Assembly (NCBI GenBank): GCA_963822595.1
Contig: CAWGIG010000004.1
Span: 62,001-126,000, forward strand
Length of the DNA: 64,000 bases
Reading direction: 5' to 3'
DNA from: CAVRUH01 sp963822595
Lineage (GTDB): Bacteria > Chlamydiota > Chlamydiia > Chlamydiales > Waddliaceae
In this document: one piece after another, positions 18,501 through 26,838 of the stretch
Position numbering within the stretch: the first letter of the stretch is position 1
How the letters are laid out: every line of letters begins with the position of its first letter
Notes under the pieces: model-generated
Databases searched by the model: none
What the model saw: the letters and a program-made list of their open reading frames with translations, nothing else
Told to the model about the DNA's origin: nothing
Position numbers and translations under genes: made by a program

Positions 18501-20164
18501 TGAGTACATTCATTTATTCCTCTCAGCTTGATAACGTGAGACAGGAATGGTTTCAGGATAATGGTTTTCTTCGCTCTCTCATGAATATGCAAAGATTGGA
18601 TTTAAGAACTAAACTCACTCAGATCCTCATACGACTTGCTCAAAACGGTAAAACGATACCACAAATGGTCAGTGAAAAGTGGGATCCTAAGGACTCATGG
18701 AAAATCCTTACAAGTTTGATGTACATGGATCTCGAAGAACAAGGTATAGAAAGGACTATAATCGAAGAAATTCGCCAAGTGACTGAGAAAAAAGGAAGTA
18801 AATTTCAGGTCTACACTGGACATAATGCTTTAATTGAAATGCTTTTAGGGCTTTCTGAATGTAAACTGAGTATGCATGAAAAAAATGCCATTTTAAGAAA
18901 ACTCCTTCCTGATTGCAAGCTAGATCATATCCAATCCATGACCGCTGTGTTCCTTTTTGGTGAACCAAAGAAGCTAATGCATAATCTTGATAACGTCCTT
19001 GAAAATTTACTAAAGGAAAAATTATCTCTCGGGGAAATTGAAAGATTATCCGAAAAGTATTTCGGAACTTTTGGTTCCAGCCGCAATACAACAGCGCTCT
19101 ATATCTATGCTGCGAAACTAACTGAATTCAATGACCGACAAGCTATAGATTCTTTTAGGAGTTTTGTTACTCATGTACTAAACGGAACCTTTAGAGAGGA
19201 ACGCTATAACTTAGAAAAGAGTCTCCACTTAAAACAATTGGATGCACACAATAAGAATCTCTTAATGAAATGGAAAGAAAGTCTTTCGGGAACCGTAAGT
19301 AGCACCGACCAAACCCTGGCAAACGAAAGTAAACAAAGCACAAGAGAATGGTTGGACCTTAAATTAACAGAAGGTCATCTCCCTATAATGGAAGAATGGA
19401 AAGAAAATTATATCCAGCGCTATTTAAAAGGAGATGAAAATGCCAAACTAGCCCTATCCGAGGCTATAAAGACCAATACACGTGCTAAACAAGGAGAATT
19501 TAATCCTTTACGGTTTCAATTGACATTGATGGAATACGTTGAAAGCGATAATAAATCGGTAAAAGAAATTGTTGCTATCCTCAGCCGTCTATTAAAAAGT
19601 GTAAAAGGAATCAATCAACTGGCATTCATCAATGATCTTGAAGGGCAGATTAAGACGTTGCAAGAGTCTCCGGTGGTAGAGGAAGGCCTCAAGGTTTTTG
19701 ATAGTGATGATCCTTATGATCTTTTGCTATCTGGCACAGAGGTCTATGGAAGCTGTCAGGCCGTTGATGGTGACCCGAAGTTAAACAGGGGTATTCTTGG
19801 ATACCTTTTAAACGGATGGAACAGGGTATTGAAAGTATCTACCGGGAAGGATGATTCATTCTTAGCCCGATGCAAACTGCAACTTCTTTGGGATGGTGAA
19901 CAACCTGTCCTTTTTCGTGAGCGTTTTTACAGTAAAGGGGCCCTCTCTGAGCAGCATAAAGCTGCGCTAAATGAATTGGCTAAGCAAAAAGCAAAAGAGC
20001 TCGGGGTGCCTCTCCTTTGTAAGGATGGTGAAGGCGAATTTTACGATAAAACACTTCATGCACGTGGTGGCCCAGCCCCTTATGAGTATTCTGATGGCGC
20101 CGGCCCTGCGCAACTGTGGTTCGAGGGAAAATACACTATTGATGGTGCACGGTACTTATTATAA
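15584..20164 (+). CDS. Giant 30-residue-repeat protein 1 (effector candidate)
   Basis: Protein of 1526 residues. The N-terminal 135 residues are shared with the neighbour at 20279. Residues from about 138 to 890 contain about 24 copies of a 30-residue unit with consensus 'FGITDQxxLIEIAKLCAQ' then a variable Gly-rich turn and 'TAxxIKQ', interrupted near residue 390 by a degenerate segment. The pattern suggests an alpha-solenoid, two helices per unit. A long conserved helical region follows, then a C-terminal domain starting at 'DSDDPYDLL', with 'GTEVYGSCQ' and 'FRERFYSKG'; its strand/helix pattern vaguely recalls a GNAT fold, which is speculation. No signal peptide or membrane segment is seen. 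The family is not recognised; the solenoid plus C-terminal domain fits a host-interacting protein. Confidence 0.9.
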   Translation: MNVTERTETAKEVIEWIRKDKKDPGQTSIPPALIKNALEWAANKDNSNILPILALNELAKTNKADSDHQLIKQFATEQVQKKIFHIKDYSPNFQDLAKLFVTNNFDPKIIESNELRYKLAIALVEVNSTAVCATIKSFNLTEKERFEIAKLCTAQANSCLEDFIHDFNIIDQNELIEIAKLRAQHCCLFMLNLEKFGITDQNGLTEIAKVCAQKDLNGLLINFKKFGITEEDKRIEIALLCANQYAYATAYRLDDFDIKDQTTRIKIAYLCAQHDAGFLPFNIKRFGITDQSERIGLVKYCAQREARKIALSIEEFDITDQIALIEIAKYCAQQKDSMLELYIQGFGINDQNARIEIMKLCAQRDIKSTIRNMHNFEIKDANFIREFLAVAFIRSEMVGMYELPKPSTLEERRIFSLFEYAFHSYIKPIDPNKINPDITGQDALFEMAKLFAQKNVTFTIENIEIFGITDKKAIIEIATLCAKSDGRSTAKNIKDFGINDQKILIEIAKLCLRGSSKGTAEHIKQFGFTDQDVLIEIAKLCAQRWGGCPAEHIKQFGITDQIILIEIAKLCARSDSCETAKNIKNFGITDESELIEIAKLCAIENTPDTVKYIQEFGITNRKELVEIAKIFAQKSGGQTAEHIKLFGITDQITLIEIAKICAQSDGRGTAQHIKQFGFTDPMTLTEIAKICAVHHGAGTAEHIKQFGFTDLITLIEIAKLCAQHHASGTADNINQFCFTDQNTLIAIAKICAQSDGGGTARRIKKFGIIDPIPIIEIAKLCAQQCGHAAAKHIKEFGFTDQITLIEIAKICALKSGGGTAKYIKNFGFSDQTTLTEIAKLCATIGNGTAEFIQQFGITDQIALFEIAKQCAKSDCHKTAHFIHNFDIQDRKQLLEIFAITFMESRYILMHLPERLALDNSGKRSLLHLAKDFFENPETITTAKIREFFNGKFKNEIDDMTHENIDITKVHWLMSTFIYSSQLDNVRQEWFQDNGFLRSLMNMQRLDLRTKLTQILIRLAQNGKTIPQMVSEKWDPKDSWKILTSLMYMDLEEQGIERTIIEEIRQVTEKKGSKFQVYTGHNALIEMLLGLSECKLSMHEKNAILRKLLPDCKLDHIQSMTAVFLFGEPKKLMHNLDNVLENLLKEKLSLGEIERLSEKYFGTFGSSRNTTALYIYAAKLTEFNDRQAIDSFRSFVTHVLNGTFREERYNLEKSLHLKQLDAHNKNLLMKWKESLSGTVSSTDQTLANESKQSTREWLDLKLTEGHLPIMEEWKENYIQRYLKGDENAKLALSEAIKTNTRAKQGEFNPLRFQLTLMEYVESDNKSVKEIVAILSRLLKSVKGINQLAFINDLEGQIKTLQESPVVEEGLKVFDSDDPYDLLLSGTEVYGSCQAVDGDPKLNRGILGYLLNGWNRVLKVSTGKDDSFLARCKLQLLWDGEQPVLFRERFYSKGALSEQHKAALNELAKQKAKELGVPLLCKDGEGEFYDKTLHARGGPAPYEYSDGAGPAQLWFEGKYTIDGARYLL
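15995..18255 (+). repeat. Intragenic 90-bp tandem repeats (about 24 units)
   Basis: In-frame 90-base units code for the 30-residue repeat of the protein at 15584. The first eight units (to about 16740) are diverged. After an interruption, the units from about 16900 onward share longer DNA identity, for example recurring ATCGAAATCGCTAAA and CATATCAAACAATTTGG, which suggests recent duplication and homogenisation. Confidence 0.93.
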
Positions 20165-20278
20165 AATGAAGAATTGGCATTACCCCGCGGAATTACTAAT
20201 AAATAATTATATAGTATAAAATTTACAAATAATTATATTTAGTTATATAATAGGAGTGAGTTATTAAGAGAGGAATTT

Positions 20279-23200
20279 ATGGATCCTACTGCTGAAAGTG
20301 CCAATGCAGTTATCCAATGGCTAAGGGAAGAAAATAAAAATACGGGTGAGTCATCTATTCCTCCGGATCTAATAAAAAATGCCTTAGATTGGGCTGCAAA
20401 TCAGGATAATCATAACGATCAGCCTATCCTTGCTTTAAATAAATTAAAGGTAGATAGAACAGAGACAGATAATGTGCTCATTCAACAATTTGTCGCACAA
20501 TTAGTACAAAATCGAATATTAAATGTTAACGACAACAGGCAATCCTTTCGAGAACTGGCAAAATTATTCGTAATAAACAATTGGGATCCTCGAATAATTA
20601 AAAGTGATGAACATCGATATAGACTTGCAGTAGCTTCCATAGAATTTAATGATCTAATGGTATGTGAGAATATTAGCTTCTACAATCTAAACGAAAAGCA
20701 ACGTGTGGCGATTGCTAAATTTTGTGCTCAAAGAATTGGTTTTGATACAGCGAAGAACATCGAAAAATTTGAGATTACCGATCAAGACGCGCTCATCGAA
20801 ATCGCTAGACTTTGCTTTAAGAACAGTGATGACACTGCGAGACACATCAAAAAGTTCGGCATAACAGATCAAGATAAACTCATCGAGTTCGCTAAATTTT
20901 CTGCTCAAAAAAATGGTGGTACCACAGCTCAATACATCAAACAATTTGGTATTATTAATCAAATGGCATTAATAGAGATCGCTAAAATTTGCGCTCAAAA
21001 TGGGTATGCTGGAAGCATCGCGAAATATATCAAACAATTTGGTTTTACTGATCAAATTACCTTAATCGAAATCGCTAAACTGTGCGCTCAACTAAGTGGT
21101 AGTGGCACAGCAATAGCCATCAAACAATTCGGTATTACGGATCAAATTGCTTTAATCGAGATCGCTAAACTTTGCGCTCAAGAGAAACGGGGAGGTGGGG
21201 GAGGTACAGCACTACACATCCAACAATTTGGTATTACTGATCAAAATGCTTTAATCGAGATCGCTAAACTTTGTGCTCAAAATGATGGTCGTAACACTGC
21301 AAAACTGATCAAACAATTTGGTATCACCGATGAAATTGCCTTAATCGAGATTGCTAAAATTTGCGCTCAAAGTGATGGTAAAGGCACAGCAGAACATATC
21401 AAACAATTTGGTATTACTGATCTAATCACCTTAATAGAGATCGCTAAAATTTGCGCTCAACATCATGGTGGAGGCACAGCAGAACATATCAAACAATTTG
21501 GCATTACTGATCAAAACACTTTAATCGAAATTGCAAAACTGTGCGCTCAACAAAGTGGTAATGGCACAATCTTATACATCAATCAATTTGGTATCACGGA
21601 TCAAATTGCTTTAATAGAGATCGCTAAAATTTGTGCTCAACAAGATGGTCATTACACCGCAAGACATATCAAACGATTTGGCATCACCGATCAAATTGCT
21701 TTAATCGATATCGCTAAATTATGTGCTCAAAATAACGGTGGAGGCGTAGCAGAACATATCAAAGAATTTGATATTAGTGATCAAAACGCTTTAATCGAAA
21801 TTGCTAAAATTTGTGCAAAGAAGGGGGCGCCTTTGGAAATAGCCCCCTTTATCAATAATTTTGATATCCATGATAAAAAAATACTTCATGAGATCATCTT
21901 AATTGCTTTTATGAGATCCCCATTTGTTATAAATTATTTTCCCGAAAGTTTTACTTTGAATAATCCGGAAAAAGGTGCATTAATCGAAAAAGTAAAAGTT
22001 TTTTTTCAACTAAATGCCATAACAAAGGAAAATATTAAAACTTTTTTTGAAGATAAGTTTAACAATGAAATAGAAGATATAACGCGTGAAAATGTTGATA
22101 TTTTCAAGGCGGTCTGGTCAGTGAGCATATTCCTTTGTTTGTCTCTGATTGATAACGTCAGACAGGAATGGTTTCAAGAAAATGGCCTTCTTCGTTCTCT
22201 TGTGAACATGCAACGAGTTGACTTAAGAGACCAACTAACTCAGGTCGTCCTAAGACTTGCTCAGAACGGTAAAACTATACCTCCTATACTGACTGAAAAG
22301 TGGGAGCATAAAGATTCTTGGAGAATGCTTACAAATTTGATGTATCTGGATCTCGAGGAACAAGGAATAGATAAGAAATTAATCGATGAAATTCGCCAAG
22401 TAACAGAGAAAAAAGGAAGTAAATTTCATGTTTATACGGGACATAATGCCTTAATTGAAATGCTCTTAGGACTTTCTGAATGTACACTGAGTAAGGATGA
22501 AAAAAATGCAATTTTAAGGAAACTCCTTCCTGATTGCAACCTAGATGATATTCAAGCATTAAATACTTTATTCTTGTTCGGTGAACCCAAGAAGTTACTG
22601 CAAGAAGAAAATCTTCACAAAGTCCTTGAAAATTTACTGAAAGAAAAAATATCTCTAGGTAAAATTGAAAAAATGTCAGAAAAGTATCTCTCGACCTTTG
22701 GTTCAAGCCGCAATCCTACAGCGCTCTACATCTATGCTGCGAAACTAACTGAATTCAATGACAGTAAGGCGAAAGAATCTCTTAAGAGTTTTGTCACTCA
22801 GGTCCTGAACGGAACCTTTAAAGAAGAACGCTATAATCTAGGAAAGAGTTTCCACTTAAAACAAATGGATGCTCACAATAAGGATATATTAATTAAATGG
22901 AAGGAAGGTCTTTCGGGCACCGTAGGAACCGAAGACAAAACTTTGGCAAAAGAAACTAAACAAAGCACAAAACAATGGCTGGCCCTTAAATTAAGGGAAG
23001 GCCATCTCCCTATAATGAATGAATGGGAGGACAATTATATCCAAAGGTATTTAGCAGGAGATGAAAGTGCCAAATTGGAGTTAAATGAAGCGATAAAGAC
23101 TCAACCTCGAGTAAAACAAGGAGAATTTAGTCCTTTACGTTTTCAATTGACATTGATGGAATATGTTGAGAGCGATAATAAATCGGTAAAAGAGATTGCT

Positions 23201-23794
23201 TCTATCCTTAATCGTCTAGTAAAAAGCGTAAAAGGGATTGGTCAACTGGCACTCCTCAACGACTTAGAGGGGCAGATTAAGATTTTGCAGGAAGCTCCTG
23301 TGGTGCGGGAAGGCCTCATGGTTTTTGATAGTGATGATCCCTATGACCTTTTACTCTCTGGCACCGAAGTTTATGGAAGCTGTCAGGCTGTGGAGGGTGA
23401 TCCAAAACTAAACAGGGGTATTCTTGGATATCTTTTGAACGGGTGGAACAGAGTATTAAAAGTTTCTACCGGAAAAGATGATTCAATCATTGCCCGATGC
23501 AAACTACAACTTCTTTGGGATGGGGAAAAACCCGTCCTTTTTCGGGAGCGATTTTACAGTAAAGGTCCCCTCTCCGAGCAGCATAAAGTAGCGTTAAATG
23601 AATTGGCCAAGCAGAAAGCAAAAGAGCTCGGGGTGCCTCTCCTTTGCAAGGAAGAAGAAGGTGGTGGGGTATTATATGGTAAGACACTTCATGCGCTTGG
23701 AGGCCCAGCCCCTTATGAATATTCAGATGGTGCCGGCCCTGCAGAATTGTGGTTAGATGGAAAATACACTATTGATGGCGCACACTACTTATAA
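20279..23794 (+). CDS. Giant 30-residue-repeat protein 2, tandem paralogue
   Basis: Protein of 1171 residues with the same layout as the preceding gene: a shared N-terminal region (about 133 residues), about 14 copies of the 30-residue unit (residues 134-535), the conserved helical middle region, and the same C-terminal domain ('DSDDPYDLL', 'GTEVYGSCQ', 'RFYSKG'). The flanking domains are highly similar between the two genes while repeat number differs (about 14 against 24), so they arose by tandem duplication and then array expansion or contraction. The start has a good GAGAGG site. One unit carries a Gly-rich insertion (about 21183-21206). Function is unknown. Confidence 0.9.
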   Translation: MDPTAESANAVIQWLREENKNTGESSIPPDLIKNALDWAANQDNHNDQPILALNKLKVDRTETDNVLIQQFVAQLVQNRILNVNDNRQSFRELAKLFVINNWDPRIIKSDEHRYRLAVASIEFNDLMVCENISFYNLNEKQRVAIAKFCAQRIGFDTAKNIEKFEITDQDALIEIARLCFKNSDDTARHIKKFGITDQDKLIEFAKFSAQKNGGTTAQYIKQFGIINQMALIEIAKICAQNGYAGSIAKYIKQFGFTDQITLIEIAKLCAQLSGSGTAIAIKQFGITDQIALIEIAKLCAQEKRGGGGGTALHIQQFGITDQNALIEIAKLCAQNDGRNTAKLIKQFGITDEIALIEIAKICAQSDGKGTAEHIKQFGITDLITLIEIAKICAQHHGGGTAEHIKQFGITDQNTLIEIAKLCAQQSGNGTILYINQFGITDQIALIEIAKICAQQDGHYTARHIKRFGITDQIALIDIAKLCAQNNGGGVAEHIKEFDISDQNALIEIAKICAKKGAPLEIAPFINNFDIHDKKILHEIILIAFMRSPFVINYFPESFTLNNPEKGALIEKVKVFFQLNAITKENIKTFFEDKFNNEIEDITRENVDIFKAVWSVSIFLCLSLIDNVRQEWFQENGLLRSLVNMQRVDLRDQLTQVVLRLAQNGKTIPPILTEKWEHKDSWRMLTNLMYLDLEEQGIDKKLIDEIRQVTEKKGSKFHVYTGHNALIEMLLGLSECTLSKDEKNAILRKLLPDCNLDDIQALNTLFLFGEPKKLLQEENLHKVLENLLKEKISLGKIEKMSEKYLSTFGSSRNPTALYIYAAKLTEFNDSKAKESLKSFVTQVLNGTFKEERYNLGKSFHLKQMDAHNKDILIKWKEGLSGTVGTEDKTLAKETKQSTKQWLALKLREGHLPIMNEWEDNYIQRYLAGDESAKLELNEAIKTQPRVKQGEFSPLRFQLTLMEYVESDNKSVKEIASILNRLVKSVKGIGQLALLNDLEGQIKILQEAPVVREGLMVFDSDDPYDLLLSGTEVYGSCQAVEGDPKLNRGILGYLLNGWNRVLKVSTGKDDSIIARCKLQLLWDGEKPVLFRERFYSKGPLSEQHKVALNELAKQKAKELGVPLLCKEEEGGGVLYGKTLHALGGPAPYEYSDGAGPAELWLDGKYTIDGAHYL
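20679..21885 (+). repeat. Intragenic 90-bp tandem repeats (about 14 units)
   Basis: In-frame repeats of the same family as the array at 15995-18255. Central units are nearly identical at the DNA level (for example ATCAAACAATTTGGTATTAC), while edge units are degenerate. Some units are 87, 93 or 99 bases, always a multiple of three. Confidence 0.93.
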
Positions 23795-23828
23795 AACAAG
23801 CGATCGATAAACTACTGTCAATTGAGCA

Positions 23829-23954
23829 ATATTAACGCGGGGGCGCGGAGACACAAAGACGCGGAGGAGAAGTATAACATATAGGGCGTTCTTATCTATA
23901 TTCCTATTCTTCCTCCCCGCGTCCCAGCGTCTCCGCGTCCCCGCGTTAATTTTC
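23829..23954. repeat. Palindromic element, family A (copy A2)
   Basis: The left arm begins with ATTAACGCGG and is a run of octamers (ACGCGGGG, GCGCGGAG, ACACAAAG, ACGCGGAG). The right arm, read on the minus strand, gives ACGCGGGG, ACGCGGAG, ACGCTGGG, ACGCGGGG. Both arms share the outer 'AATTAACGC'-like edge. It lies between the convergent repeat-protein 2 and ribD-ribA genes. Confidence 0.85.
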
Positions 23955-23990
23955 GTGTATGGGTTTAACTATGGTAAAAAGCCCGGGGGT

Positions 23991-25739
23991 TCAACGATCG
24001 CAAGTGCCCCAAATACCGTTTTTTGAGTTCACTTCAGTATAACCATATTTTTCTGATTTAACTTTCATGTATTTTTCATTCAAAGGGTTCGGTACTACTA
24101 TTAAAGGTGTTATTTTAACGATATACCTTTTTAATTCCTGAATCTTTTGCACGTTATTCGTCAAAATCTCAATTTGCTTAATTCCAAGATTGTCCAATAT
24201 CAAAGGAACCATCGAATAATCTCGTAAATCATCCTCAAACCCTAATTGTCTATTTGCCTCATATGTATCAATTTTACCTTCAGATTCTTTAATCAAATGA
24301 TAAGCCCTTACCTTGTTTACCAATCCAATACCCCGCCCTTCATGCCCCGCAGGAAGAATAATCACCCCACTCCCCTTCTCGGCAATTTTAGCCATGGAAA
24401 GCTCAAGCTGTTCCCTGCAATCACACAAGAGAGAACCCAGCGTATCCCCGGTATAACAATCCGAATGAACCCTCACCAAAACAGGCTCCGAAGCATTTTT
24501 AAGATTCTTAATTAAGGCTCTATGCGGCATCGAAAGACCCGACTCATAACACTTTAATGTCCATTCTCCATAATTTTTGATAGCAAGTTCGCACTCAGCA
24601 ATAGGATCGAATTTTTGTGCATCATTCCCCCTCTCTCCGGGCGGAATAAGGTAGCGAGTAAAAACGTCTGACTCCCCCACCTGTTTCGTTTCTATGAGCT
24701 TCCATCGTTCTATATCCTTTATTAAAGGGGATTCCTTTAAGGCTATCCACTTTTTTCCCGTAAGACCTAAATTTAAGTTTGCATGATAAAAACAGGCTTC
24801 ATTGACTACCCCGGCATTTAGAAAAGAGGTGTAAAGCCCAGCGCCGCCTTCAATCAAACATTGCAAGATTCCCTTTGATCCCAGATATTGCAATGCTTCT
24901 ATGATATTGAGTTGTCCGGACGAAATTTCGGAAACAATCTGATAATCAACCCCCTGTTTTTCCCAGATTTTTTTCGTCTCATCACTAGCCGAGGAAGTAA
25001 ATATTAGAGTTTTTGACGTCTTAGTATCCATCACTTGCAGTTGATCTTTCGTTACTCTACCTCGGGCATCGAAAATAACTCTTAGGGGCTGTTTTTCAAC
25101 TGTAAAATCACGGACATTCAAACGCGGATTATCTTTTATGACTGTATTTGCCCCAACAATAATTGCCTGCGACTCCGACCGCCATTTCTGCACCTCTCCG
25201 CGGGAATCCCTGTTGCTTAACCATTTCGAGTCTCCATGTTCGGTGGCAATACAACCGTCGATGCTTAAGGCTGCTTTTATGATGCAATAAGGAAGCCCTG
25301 TTTTTCGATGGTGTAAATATGGAGCTAGCAAGCGCTGCGCCTCTTCTTCCATGCAGATTTCTACTTCTATCCCCTGTTGACGCAGATAATCGATACCGGC
25401 GGAATTCACTCGTGGATCGGGATCAAGGCATCCGATGACGACTTTTTTTATCCCATGTTTTACAATCAATTGATCACAGGGAGGTGTTCTTCCGGTATGA
25501 TGGCAGGGCTCGAGGGTGACATAGAGGGTTGACCCTTTAAGGAGTTTTTCATTTCCTTTTTGAATGGCATCTTTTATTGCTGCAACTTCGGCATGGTCTT
25601 CGCCCGCACGTCGATGATAGCCTTCCCCAATGATTGTTTTATTTTGATGAACGATGACACAACCGACCCAAGGGTTTGGGGGAGCACTTCCTTTGCCATT
25701 ACTGGCCAAATCAAGTGCTCGTTGCATAAATAATGACAT
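23991..25739 (-). CDS. RibD-RibA fusion: deaminase/reductase plus GTP cyclohydrolase II
   Basis: Bifunctional riboflavin enzyme of 582 residues. Residues 1-360 are RibD: the deaminase zinc motif 'HAEVAA' and 'EPCHHTGRTPPC', then the reductase domain beginning 'KAALSIDGCIAT'. Residues from about 385 are GTP cyclohydrolase II: 'RVHSDCYTGDTLGSLLCDC' (zinc Cys residues), 'GHEGRGIGLVNK' and 'LTNNVQK'. The common bacterial fusion is RibB-RibA; RibD joined to RibA is unusual. GCHII homologues normally end soon after the 'EKYGY' position. Here about 15 further residues are encoded by a palindromic repeat (family D, 24001-24043), which also sits on the stop region. No separate ribB or ribE is in the window. 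Confidence 0.93.
   Translation of the reverse strand: MSLFMQRALDLASNGKGSAPPNPWVGCVIVHQNKTIIGEGYHRRAGEDHAEVAAIKDAIQKGNEKLLKGSTLYVTLEPCHHTGRTPPCDQLIVKHGIKKVVIGCLDPDPRVNSAGIDYLRQQGIEVEICMEEEAQRLLAPYLHHRKTGLPYCIIKAALSIDGCIATEHGDSKWLSNRDSRGEVQKWRSESQAIIVGANTVIKDNPRLNVRDFTVEKQPLRVIFDARGRVTKDQLQVMDTKTSKTLIFTSSASDETKKIWEKQGVDYQIVSEISSGQLNIIEALQYLGSKGILQCLIEGGAGLYTSFLNAGVVNEACFYHANLNLGLTGKKWIALKESPLIKDIERWKLIETKQVGESDVFTRYLIPPGERGNDAQKFDPIAECELAIKNYGEWTLKCYESGLSMPHRALIKNLKNASEPVLVRVHSDCYTGDTLGSLLCDCREQLELSMAKIAEKGSGVIILPAGHEGRGIGLVNKVRAYHLIKESEGKIDTYEANRQLGFEDDLRDYSMVPLILDNLGIKQIEILTNNVQKIQELKRYIVKITPLIVVPNPLNEKYMKVKSEKYGYTEVNSKNGIWGTCDR
24001..24043 (-). repeat. Family D palindrome copy, forming the 3' end of ribD-ribA
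   Basis: On the minus strand this segment matches the dyad at 55267-55314 in 38 of 42 positions, starting GTTATACTGAAGTG. In this copy only the first arm (TATACTGAAGTG) is intact; the second has decayed after GGCACTT. It is read in frame as the last residues of the RibD-RibA protein. Confidence 0.75.
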
Positions 25740-25752
25740 TATTTGATCATTT

Positions 25753-25790
25753 CAAAAAAAGCGAGTTTTTGGCTAACCAAAAACTCGCTT
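25753..25790 (-). terminator. Rho-independent terminator of the porin gene
   Basis: On the minus strand a perfect 14-base-pair stem (AAGCGAGTTTTTGG and its complement) closes a four-base loop and runs into seven T residues. It lies 4 bases after the porin stop and before the ribD-ribA start, so it separates the two genes. Confidence 0.92.
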
Positions 25791-25794
25791 GAAG

Positions 25795-26766
25795 TTAGAA
25801 ACTATAAGTAGCTGAAACGTAGAGGCCTTGCAAATCGAAGTTGTAAAAATCCGATCTTGAATGACCATTGGAAAGATCACCAGGATATGTAACGCGTGCT
25901 AGCGCTCTATTATATGTGTCGAACTCATATCCAACTTCTAAAGAAGCTTGGTTTTCACATATAGGGAAAGTATAGTTCAGACCCACTCTTGCGTGGAACA
26001 CGGGAATCAACCTCCAGGAACCATGATCTTTGACGTCTAAAATGAAATCTTCATCTAGAGTACTACTATCGTGGTTGTTTGTTTTTCCGGAAAGGATACT
26101 TCCCGAGGAAACGACGTTAATCGAAAAGGCTCCGGGGAGACAATCGATAAATTGGCAAATACGATAATCGAAGGAAAAGCCGACTTCAGGTCCGACGCCC
26201 CAAGTATAATTTCTTTGATTAATTTTCCCGAAAGTGGCATTGAATTCGTATCTATTAGTTTCTCGAAGAGAAAGATTTGCGTACTCTAATCCAAATAAGA
26301 GGCGGAAATTAAAATCGCATGTGCTGCAAATACTTTGTTCAATCAATGCATCCACGCGGTTATAATTCAACTTTAAATGGGATTTAGCATTACCGCTATA
26401 ATCTTCGAAGGTTGTTGTAAAATTTTCACGGCCGAGGGCAGCCCATAGATTATCCCCTTCAATGGTTCTTCTTTTGCTGACGCCTAAATGTGTATAACCA
26501 ACATAAGCTGATCCGTCACATTCGCAGAATCCATAAACCCCAGCGAGACGATATCCTGAGTGGAAACCAAAATCGTTCTTGCGACGAGTTCCTTGAGGGT
26601 AAGCTGAACTCACACCTGATTTCGTGACAAAATAAGTGTCATCCACACTTGGCATAAAATACAAGTATTCACCGGTGACGCCAAAGTGTCCTGCCGGAGG
26701 GTGGTTACTTGCGAACAAAGCGCAAGAAGTAAATATAAAAATTCCTGAAAAAATAGATCGCATCAT
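25795..26766 (-). CDS. Outer-membrane beta-barrel protein, MOMP-like (Lpg1974/Legionella_OMP type)
   Basis: Protein of 323 residues with a Sec signal peptide (cleavage near 'ALFA-SN', residue 19-20), alternating beta-strand pattern and a C-terminal Phe ('SATYSF') as recognised by the BAM machinery. It contains paired Cys residues ('CECDG', 'CSTCDF', 'CQFIDC') that could form disulfides, as in chlamydial MOMPs. The layout resembles the Lpg1974/Legionella_OMP porin family, expanded in Waddlia- and Simkania-like chlamydiae. It is probably a pore or adhesin of the outer membrane. AAGGA precedes the start. A strong terminator follows, indicating a single-gene transcription unit. Confidence 0.88.
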   Translation of the reverse strand: MMRSIFSGIFIFTSCALFASNHPPAGHFGVTGEYLYFMPSVDDTYFVTKSGVSSAYPQGTRRKNDFGFHSGYRLAGVYGFCECDGSAYVGYTHLGVSKRRTIEGDNLWAALGRENFTTTFEDYSGNAKSHLKLNYNRVDALIEQSICSTCDFNFRLLFGLEYANLSLRETNRYEFNATFGKINQRNYTWGVGPEVGFSFDYRICQFIDCLPGAFSINVVSSGSILSGKTNNHDSSTLDEDFILDVKDHGSWRLIPVFHARVGLNYTFPICENQASLEVGYEFDTYNRALARVTYPGDLSNGHSRSDFYNFDLQGLYVSATYSF

Positions 26767-26838
26767 ACAAATTTTCCTTTTTGAGTTGTGAATTTACAAA
26801 TTTCACATAGATTGCGATTTATTTTCCAGGAATTTTTT

